The position numbers and the translations under genes were made by a program. A DNA stretch of 64,000 bases from Frankiales bacterium. GTDB lineage: Bacteria > Actinomycetota > Actinomycetes > Mycobacteriales > Jatrophihabitantaceae. This document shows positions 57,571-64,000 of this stretch, in pieces; position 1 is the stretch's first letter, and each line of letters begins with the position of its first letter. Under the pieces are notes generated by a model. That model had not been told where the DNA came from. It saw only the letters and a list, made by a program, of their open reading frames with translations, and searched no databases. The stretch lies in assembly GCA_025966315.1 (NCBI GenBank), contig JAOPUZ010000021.1:92966-156965 (forward strand), given 5' to 3'.

Positions 57571-58551
57571 GTGGTTGACCTCGTCGTTCTCATGGCAGGC
57601 TTGGCGATCGTGATCCAGTCAGCCGCCGTCACCACCGCCGCAGGTCGAGTGACCGCTTTGCACGGTTTTTGGCACGATCACGCCAAGGTCTTCATCGTCG
57701 AACCCTTGCAAGTGCTGGCCGTCGTTCTGGTGGCGCTGCTCATTCGCGCGGTGCTGCATCGGTCAATCAGCCGGTTGGCGACCTCGAGCGCCGAGGGCAA
57801 GGTGCCGCGGATCCTGAGCCCACTGCGGGAACGCGCGGCTTCGTCCACGTTCTTCGAGTCGGCCGGCCTGGTCTCCGAACGCCGCCGCCAGCGATCGGAG
57901 ACCGTGGGTTCGGTCCTCAAGAGCGCGGTGTCCTTCGTGATCCTGGTCCTCACCCTGCTCGTGATTCTGGACGTGATCGGCGTCAACCTGCTGCCCTTCG
58001 TGGCCGGCACGTCGCTGGTCGGTGTCGCGATCGGCTTCGGGGCGCAGAACATCATCAAGGACTTTCTGGCCGGGCTGTTCATGATCTTGGAGGACCAGTA
58101 CGGCGTCGGTGACGTGATCGATCTCAAGGAGGCATCCGGGACGGTCGAGGCGGTCGGGTTGCGGACCACGAGGTTGCGCGACGGCGAGGGCACGGTCTGG
58201 TACATGCGCAACGGTGAGATCATCCGGGTCGGGAACAAGTCGCAGCAGTACGCCCAGGTTGTGTTGGACGTACCGATCGATGTGGTGGACGACTGGACGC
58301 GCGCCTGGGCCGAACTCGCGGCCGCCGGTGCTGAGTTGTACGCCGACGAACAGTGGCAACCCTCGTTCCTGGGCGAGCCGGAAGTGCTGGGAATCGAGAG
58401 TATGAATCGGCAGGAAACAGTGCTCAGGTTGACCGCGAAGGTGCGCCCACTCGAACAGTGGCGGGTGGCACGGGAGTTGCGGGCGCGCATTCGGTCCCGC
58501 TTCGACACTGCCGAGATCGCGCACCGCATCATGGAAACGGGTGCGTCATGA
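57571..58551 (+). CDS. MscS-type mechanosensitive channel
   Basis: 326 residues from GTG 57571; ATG 57592 is the alternative. A TAATC-like hexamer just upstream may make the message leaderless. Three hydrophobic stretches lie near residues 2-24, 40-60 and 120-145. The pore helix is GVAIGFGAQNIIKDFLAGLF and the beta domain starts at EDQYGVGDVIDL. The C-terminal domain is shorter than E. coli MscS. Such channels release solutes on hypo-osmotic shock. It heads a unit with the hemoglobin gene, separated by a hairpin and the 52-bp repeat. Confidence 0.92.
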   Translation: MVDLVVLMAGLAIVIQSAAVTTAAGRVTALHGFWHDHAKVFIVEPLQVLAVVLVALLIRAVLHRSISRLATSSAEGKVPRILSPLRERAASSTFFESAGLVSERRRQRSETVGSVLKSAVSFVILVLTLLVILDVIGVNLLPFVAGTSLVGVAIGFGAQNIIKDFLAGLFMILEDQYGVGDVIDLKEASGTVEAVGLRTTRLRDGEGTVWYMRNGEIIRVGNKSQQYAQVVLDVPIDVVDDWTRAWAELAAAGAELYADEQWQPSFLGEPEVLGIESMNRQETVLRLTAKVRPLEQWRVARELRARIRSRFDTAEIAHRIMETGAS

Positions 58552-58562
58552 GTGAGCGCGCC

Positions 58563-58578
58563 GGGCCGCAGGCGGCCC
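58563..58578. other. Hairpin after mscS
   Basis: GGGCCGC and GCGGCCC, a 16-base palindrome with a 2-base centre, 12 bp after the mscS stop. It could slow or end transcription before the repeat and hemoglobin gene. Confidence 0.45.
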
Positions 58579-58592
58579 TGCCCCGCGAGCAA

Positions 58593-58644
58593 CGAGTGAG
58601 GAGCGCAGCGAATGCCAGCGATGAGCGCTCGCGCGAAGAGCCGG
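58593..58644 (+). repeat. 52-bp intergenic repeat, copy B
   Basis: Matches the element at 18527-18578 in the opposite orientation with about four substitutions. It lies between mscS and the hemoglobin gene and ends 7 bp before the ATG. Confidence 0.85.
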
Positions 58645-58651
58645 TGACCCG

Positions 58652-59032
58652 ATGACCGACGCCGATTTCTTCGTCCGAGCCGGCGGTGAGGCCACATTCC
58701 GGCTGCTGGTCGAACGGTTCTATGCGGGCGTCGCGACCGATGAGGTGCTGCGGCCGTTGTACCCGGAGCAGGATCTCGCGCCGGCGGCGGACCGGTTGGC
58801 ACTGTTTCTGATCCAGTACTGGGGCGGTCCGACGACGTATTCGGACAATCGCGGGCATCCGAGGCTGCGGATGCGACACGCCCCGTTCGTGATCGGCGAT
58901 GTGGAGCGCGACGCCTGGCTGCACCACATGCGCGCGGCCCTGGACTCGCTCGAACTCGAGCCCGAGCTGGCCACGCGCATCTGGGACTACTTGGCGCTGG
59001 CCGCTGATTCCATGCGAAATAGCCGCTTCTAA
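58652..59032 (+). CDS. glbO: Truncated hemoglobin, group II (GlbO-like)
   Basis: A 126-residue heme protein for oxygen binding and redox or nitric-oxide defence. The helical core matches M. tuberculosis GlbO closely: RPLYPEQDLAPA, FLIQYWGGPTTYSDNRGHPR and RMRHAPF with the proximal histidine H76. W89 is at position G8 and Y37 at the distal pocket. The ATG is 7 bp after the intergenic repeat. It is followed by aglA on the same strand, as in mycobacteria. Confidence 0.96.
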   Translation: MTDADFFVRAGGEATFRLLVERFYAGVATDEVLRPLYPEQDLAPAADRLALFLIQYWGGPTTYSDNRGHPRLRMRHAPFVIGDVERDAWLHHMRAALDSLELEPELATRIWDYLALAADSMRNSRF

Positions 59033-59083
59033 CTGCGCTTCGGGGTTCGCTCACGACGTACCGCCGGATGCTTGGAGGCTTGC

Positions 59084-59110
59084 TTGACGCCTCTTCTTAA
59101 TCGATACAGA
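59084..59110 (+). promoter_or_regulatory. Candidate promoter of aglA
   Basis: -35 TTGACG (59084-59089) and -10 TACAGA (59105-59110) with a short 15-bp spacer, 35 bp before the ATG. Confidence 0.4.
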
Positions 59111-59145
59111 ATGGTGCTACACCCGCCCAGCTGAAAGCCGGATTC

Positions 59146-60780
59146 ATGCCTGTCGACCCGACCGGAGCCGCTGGCTCCGCCACACCCAACGTCGCCGCCT
59201 ACCTCGCCACGCTCGACACCGCCGACTGGTGGCGACACGCGGTTTTCTACCAGATCTACCCGAAGAGTTTCGCCGACGGCAACGGCGATGGAATCGGCGA
59301 CCTGATCGGCGCCCGCGAGCGTCTCGACCACCTGGTCGAGCTCGGCGTAGACGCGATCTGGCTCAGCCCGTTCTACAAATCGCCCATGGCCGACGGCGGC
59401 TATGACGTCGCGGACCCGACCGACGTCGACCCGATGTTCGGCACACTGGCCGACTTCGATGCTCTGGTCGAAGCCGCCCACGCACGCGGTATCAAGGTCA
59501 CGGTCGACATCGTGCCCAATCACTTCTCCGACCAGCACGCGTGGTTCCAGCAAGCCCTCGCCGCCGCGCCGGGCTCCCCCGAACGTAACCGATTCATCTT
59601 TCTCGACGGTCGTGGACCGGACGGATCGCAGCCGCCGAACAACTGGCCGTCCATGTTCGGCGGACCGGCGTGGACGCGGGTTCCCGACGGGCAGTGGTAC
59701 CTGCACATCTTCGCCCCGGAACAGCCCGACGTGAACTGGGACAACCCCGAGATCCCGGCTGAGTTCGAACGCGTGCTGCGGTTCTGGCTGGAGCGCGGGG
59801 CGGACGGCTTCCGGGTCGACGTGGCGCATTCGATGGCTAAGCCGGCCGGGTTGCCCGATATGGATCTCGAGGACTATGTACCGCACACCCAGCTCGATGT
59901 GGACCACCGGTTCGACAACGACGGGGTGCACGAGCACTTGCGGATGTTCCGTCGAGTCATCGACAGCTATCCCAATCGGATGGCTGTCGGCGAGGCCTGG
60001 GTGCCCGACGACAAGCGGTTGGCGATGTACGTCCGCGGCGACGAGTTGCACCTGACCTTCAATTTCCGGTTGGTCGAGGCGGACTGGTCGGCCCTCGACC
60101 TGCGAAAGGCGATCGATGGATCACTCAGCGCGATGGCTGAGGTCGGTGCGCCCTGCACCTGGGTGTTGTCGAATCACGATGTCGTCCGGCACACCACGCG
60201 ATACGGCGGCGGTGCCCTGGGACGTTCGCGCGGACGCGCGGCTGCTTTGCTGCAGCTAGCCCTGCCGGGCGCGGCCTACGTCTACAACGGCGACGAGCTC
60301 GGTTTGGAGAATGTCGAACTGCCTGACGACGTGCTGCAGGACCCGACCTGGGAACGCAGCGGACACACCGATAGAGGACGGGATGGCGAGCGCGTGCCGA
60401 TGCCGTGGGCCGGTAACGAGCCACCGTTCGGCTTCGGATCGTCAGACAGCTCCTGGTTGCCGATGCCGAGCGAGTGGGCCGGTATGACCGTGGCGGCCGA
60501 GCAACTGGATCCGAACTCGACCCTGTCGCTGTACGAGAACGCGCTGCGGCTGCGCCGGGAGCTGACCGACCTGCAGGGCTCCGGCCTGACCTGGTTGGAT
60601 TCGCCGGAGGACTGCCTGGTCTTCCGACGGGGTACCGCGTTCACGTTGATGCTGAACGCCGGCGATACCCCGGTTGAGCTGCCGGCCGGTGAGGTGCTGC
60701 TGTCGTCGGCGGACCTGATCGGCGGCGAGCTGCCCGGCAACAGCGCCGCCTGGCTGCGCGGCACGGACAGAGTCGCCTGA
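59146..60780 (+). CDS. aglA: GH13 alpha-glucosidase (maltase / oligo-1,6-type)
   Basis: 544 residues of a GH13 retaining glycosidase that hydrolyses alpha-glucosides to glucose. The (beta/alpha)8 motifs are complete: DIVPNHFSD, GFRVDVAHS with the nucleophile D225, GEAWV with the acid E283, and LSNHD with D345. YPKSFADGNGDGIGDL and the C-terminal beta domain are typical of alpha-glucosidases and isomaltases. There is no signal peptide, so it acts in the cytoplasm. No sugar transporter lies nearby. It follows glbO, as in mycobacteria. The exact linkage preference cannot be read from sequence. Confidence 0.95.
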   Translation: MPVDPTGAAGSATPNVAAYLATLDTADWWRHAVFYQIYPKSFADGNGDGIGDLIGARERLDHLVELGVDAIWLSPFYKSPMADGGYDVADPTDVDPMFGTLADFDALVEAAHARGIKVTVDIVPNHFSDQHAWFQQALAAAPGSPERNRFIFLDGRGPDGSQPPNNWPSMFGGPAWTRVPDGQWYLHIFAPEQPDVNWDNPEIPAEFERVLRFWLERGADGFRVDVAHSMAKPAGLPDMDLEDYVPHTQLDVDHRFDNDGVHEHLRMFRRVIDSYPNRMAVGEAWVPDDKRLAMYVRGDELHLTFNFRLVEADWSALDLRKAIDGSLSAMAEVGAPCTWVLSNHDVVRHTTRYGGGALGRSRGRAAALLQLALPGAAYVYNGDELGLENVELPDDVLQDPTWERSGHTDRGRDGERVPMPWAGNEPPFGFGSSDSSWLPMPSEWAGMTVAAEQLDPNSTLSLYENALRLRRELTDLQGSGLTWLDSPEDCLVFRRGTAFTLMLNAGDTPVELPAGEVLLSSADLIGGELPGNSAAWLRGTDRVA

Positions 60781-60868
60781 CCGCCGGCAACTATTGTGCG
60801 GCACGAGTTCCCGGTTCGATCGAGGAGCGCGAATTCGGGCCGCGCAATGCCGCCCGGGCCGGGTGTGA

Positions 60869-60874
60869 CATTGT
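60869..60874 (+). promoter_or_regulatory. -10-like element of the DUF2332 gene
   Basis: CATTGT lies 6 bp before the GTG at 60881, in the leaderless position. No -35 is clear. Confidence 0.35.
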
Positions 60875-60880
60875 GCGGTT

Positions 60881-61957
60881 GTGACCTTGGCGGATCAGTT
60901 TCGGCGTCACGCCGCACGGTCGGAACATCTCTACGCGGTGCTGATGGATGCGATGGCCGACGACTGGGATCAGGGCGGCGTGGTCCGGCTGATCTGCGCC
61001 GGCTGGGAAGATGCCCCGGCCGGAGATTTCGTGCAGTTGCGCTTGCTGGCCGGGCTTCATCGTCTCGTGCTCACCGGTCAGGAGCCATCTCTGGCCCGGT
61101 TCTACCCGAACCTGGGCGGCACCGCGGACCCGGCTGGCGCGTGGCCGCCGGTTCGAGAGGCGATGAAACGTCATGTCGCCGAACTCGCCGACGATCTTCG
61201 GATCGCCCCGCAAACGAACGAACCGGGCCGAGCAGTCGCGCTGCTGGTTGGCTTGTTCCACTCGGTGCGCCAATCCGGCTTGGCAAAAATACGGCTGCTG
61301 GAACCCGGCGCAAGCGCGGGCCTCAACCTGCTGCTCGACCACTATCGAATCAGCGGACGGCAGCCGCAGCCGTGGTGGTACGGACCGGCTGAATCACCGG
61401 TCGTGCTCAGTGATGCCGTTCTCGGAGCGGTGACAACGGCCCCGTTCACCATCGTCGAACGTCGGGGATGCGACCTCGCACCGATCGACGCGACTACGGC
61501 TGAGGGTCGCCTGCGGCTGATCTCGTTCGTGTGGCCGTTTCACGTCGAGCGACATCTTCGGCTGGCTGCTGCTCTGCAGGTCGCTGCTGAGCATCCCGTG
61601 TCGATCGATGAAGCCGGTGCCTCGGGTTGGCTAGCCGCCCAGCTCTCGGTGGCCCCGGAGCCGGATGTGCTCACCGTGGTATGGCACTCGGTGACGCGGG
61701 TGTATTGGACCGCCGAGGAAAGGACGAAGGTCGCGGGACTGCTAGCCGCGGCCGGCCGGCGAATGCCGCTGGCTTACATCACGATGGAGCAGAACGCCTC
61801 GACGTACAGCGGAAATCCGGAGCTGGACGTGACGCTGCGCCAGCCCGGTGCTCCGGCCGGCGCCACGATCCTGGCTTCGGCCGCGGGGCACGGCGCAACC
61901 GTCCGGTTGGCCACCGTGCCTGACCATGGCGTCCCGGTGCGCATCATCGAGCCGTGA
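60881..61957 (+). CDS. DUF2332 family protein
   Basis: 358 residues with the DUF2332 pattern: SEHLYAVLMDAMADDW, LLAGLHRLVLTG, a central LLEPGASAGLNLLLDHYRI and the C-terminal YITMEQN. The central part resembles the glycine-rich nucleotide-binding loop of SAM-dependent methyltransferases, but the family has no proven activity. No membrane segment is seen. The GTG start has a CATTGT -10 6 bp upstream. It is followed by an unrelated operon on the other strand, 27 bp away. Confidence 0.9.
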   Translation: MTLADQFRRHAARSEHLYAVLMDAMADDWDQGGVVRLICAGWEDAPAGDFVQLRLLAGLHRLVLTGQEPSLARFYPNLGGTADPAGAWPPVREAMKRHVAELADDLRIAPQTNEPGRAVALLVGLFHSVRQSGLAKIRLLEPGASAGLNLLLDHYRISGRQPQPWWYGPAESPVVLSDAVLGAVTTAPFTIVERRGCDLAPIDATTAEGRLRLISFVWPFHVERHLRLAAALQVAAEHPVSIDEAGASGWLAAQLSVAPEPDVLTVVWHSVTRVYWTAEERTKVAGLLAAAGRRMPLAYITMEQNASTYSGNPELDVTLRQPGAPAGATILASAAGHGATVRLATVPDHGVPVRIIEP

Positions 61958-61984
61958 CGGCGCGCTTCGAGGCCGATCGCGTCC

Positions 61985-62623
61985 TTATAAGCCGAGTAAG
62001 CCAAGCACGTTGGTGCCGGTAGATACGAACGTTGAACCGTACGGGGCGGTCATCCGCAGCCAGCCGGGTGCGACATCCACCGCGGCCTGTGAACCTCGCG
62101 GCAGAAATCCCATCCGGGTCAATGCACTGAGCGCGCCCAGTGGTACCTCGGCCGTGCCGCCCGGCGATTCTGCGCGCAGGACGACCGAGCTCACCAACGA
62201 CTGTTGGGTCTGTCGGGTTGAGGTGTCACGAGCGAGCAACGCGCCGGTACGAACAAGGTCTCTGATCGTGGCGTCGGGAACCACTTCGATCCGCGACCAG
62301 CCGGATCTCGGAGGGAGCGGCGTCAGCCAGTGGGCATCCCGCCGACTAGGCTCGGCCACGCCATCCGCCGCGCCGGCTTCGGCCCAGCGCGCGAATTCGG
62401 TGGCGTCCATGGTGATGTCGAACTGTGCGGTGCCAGGCAGGGCCAGCACCCGCCCGGCCAGTAGGTCGTAGGGCAACCGGACGTACCCAGCGATCTCGTC
62501 ATCGGCCGCCCGCAGCCGGAGGAGCCCCGGCGAACCGAGGCCGTCCGAGTCGGCCGCTCGTTGCGCCATGGGTACGAAATCAGCGAGCCCGGCCGCTGCC
62601 GGCAGACCAGCCGGCGCGCTCAT
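61985..62623 (-). CDS. Conserved actinobacterial hypothetical (Rv2474c-like)
   Basis: 212 residues, no membrane segments. The middle part (SRIEVVPDATIRDLVRTG) and the end (APYGSTFV) are similar in style to the Rv2474c family that sits beside a thioesterase in mycobacteria. The function is unknown. The start overlaps the thioesterase stop (ATGA), so the two are co-translated. The N-terminal 60 residues are predicted mixed alpha/beta; there is no active-site motif. Confidence 0.82.
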   Translation of the reverse strand: MSAPAGLPAAAGLADFVPMAQRAADSDGLGSPGLLRLRAADDEIAGYVRLPYDLLAGRVLALPGTAQFDITMDATEFARWAEAGAADGVAEPSRRDAHWLTPLPPRSGWSRIEVVPDATIRDLVRTGALLARDTSTRQTQQSLVSSVVLRAESPGGTAEVPLGALSALTRMGFLPRGSQAAVDVAPGWLRMTAPYGSTFVSTGTNVLGLLGL

Positions 62624-63030
62624 GCCGGCACCACCGGATCGTCGGCGTAATCAGCGAGCACAAGGCGCTCCTCGGCAGTGAGCCGCCGGGGGCGGCTGGC
62701 GGCGAAATCGAAGGTCACCAGGTTCGTCGCAGCCCGGGCGGCCAGTACATCACCGTCGAAGACCGCGTAGTTGACCCGGAACGATGCCCCCCGTAACTGA
62801 TCCACCCAGAGCTCCAACCGCAACGGCTCGGGGTGGTAGACCACCGGCTTCAGATAGCTGATCTCGTGATGCGAGACCACCGTGCCCTTGGCGAATGTCG
62901 AGTCATAGCGGTCGATAAACATCGACACGCGAGCCTGCTCCATATACGACAGGTACGCGGTGTTATTGATGTGGCCGTAGGCGTCCATGTCCGACCAGCG
63001 CATCGCGCAGCGGGCAACGAAGCGAGCCAC
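62620..63030 (-). CDS. Hotdog-fold acyl-CoA thioesterase (4HBT family)
   Basis: The GTG at 63030, 7 bp after the ettA stop and with a GAGG just before, gives 136 residues, close to the mycobacterial Rv2475c length. The frame is open into ettA but is not conserved there. The 4HBT signature is RWSDMDAYGHINNTAYLSYM, with the catalytic Asp and the GHINN loop. The long helix ARVSMFIDRY follows. It probably hydrolyses acyl-CoA thioesters in the cytoplasm; the acyl chain is unknown. It is followed by the Rv2474c-like gene with a 4-bp overlap. Confidence 0.93.
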   Translation of the reverse strand: MARFVARCAMRWSDMDAYGHINNTAYLSYMEQARVSMFIDRYDSTFAKGTVVSHHEISYLKPVVYHPEPLRLELWVDQLRGASFRVNYAVFDGDVLAARAATNLVTFDFAASRPRRLTAEERLVLADYADDPVVPA

Positions 63031-63037
63031 GAGGTCC

Positions 63038-64000
<963 letters not shown>

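Overview
The window is 64 kb of high-G+C chromosomal DNA from an actinobacterium. The evidence is the dense coding on both strands, the frequent GTG starts, and the gene content: SecA1, a two-subunit ClpP, a mycothiol-type DsbA reductase, truncated hemoglobin O, ANTAR regulators, and Rv3235-, DUF5130- and Rv2474c-type proteins. The gene order nadD/proA/proB/obg/rpmA/rplU/rne, two radical-SAM-linked genes, rodA/mrdA/mreDCB, ndk, DUF4233, folC, valS matches the arrangement known from streptomycetes and frankiae. The block clpX/clpP/tig followed by rpiB, DsbA-like, pepN, HNH, glbO, aglA, thioesterase, ettA resembles the Rv2421c-Rv2477c stretch of Mycobacterium tuberculosis. I cannot name a genus from sequence alone. 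I see no phage, insertion sequence, CRISPR array or rRNA.

Layout. 0-4.1 kb: a LysM protein, an Rv3235-family protein and, convergent to them, secA. 4.2-14.2 kb (minus strand): rne, rplU, rpmA, obg, proB, proA, gltD and nadD, in order of transcription. 14.4-17.1 kb: a B12/radical SAM protein and its DUF2344 partner. 17.2-20.1 kb: a DUF1800-DUF1501 pair with its own promoter. 20.4-26.5 kb: the elongasome operon mreB-mreC-mreD-mrdA-rodA, with stop/start overlaps at three of its junctions. 26.6-32.8 kb: ndk, DUF4233, folC, valS and a RIO-type kinase with a His/Asp-rich N-terminus. 33.0-37.6 kb: clpX, clpP2, clpP1 and tig, a protein quality-control block. 37.7-38.0 kb: tRNA-Pro(TGG) and tRNA-Gly(TCC), in opposite orientations.

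38.1-50.3 kb is the more accessory part. It holds an acyltransferase-3/SGNH membrane protein beside the tRNA-Gly gene, an orphan XdhC/CoxI-like protein, three GAF-ANTAR regulators, a GH65 phosphorylase with a beta-phosphoglucomutase-like enzyme, a membrane-anchored PP2C (SpoIIE-type) phosphatase carrying an unusual repeat insert, and rpiB/DUF952/DsbA. 50.5-64 kb: pepN, then a cyclopropane-synthase-like methyltransferase and a FAD oxidoreductase that together look like a 10-methyl fatty acid (tms-type) pair. These are followed by DUF5130 and a small membrane protein, an HNH nuclease, MscS, hemoglobin O, a GH13 alpha-glucosidase, DUF2332, an Rv2474c-like protein, a thioesterase and the C-terminal part of EttA, cut by the window end.

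The strongest non-gene signals are these. A 52-bp intergenic element occurs at 18.5 kb and again, inverted, at 58.6 kb, each time 7-8 bp before a start codon. A degenerate 17-20 bp tandem array lies before clpX. A 21-bp hairpin next to two short tandem arrays lies between pepN and the methyltransferase gene. Several genes have a -10-like hexamer 6-8 nt before the start codon, which suggests leaderless transcripts.
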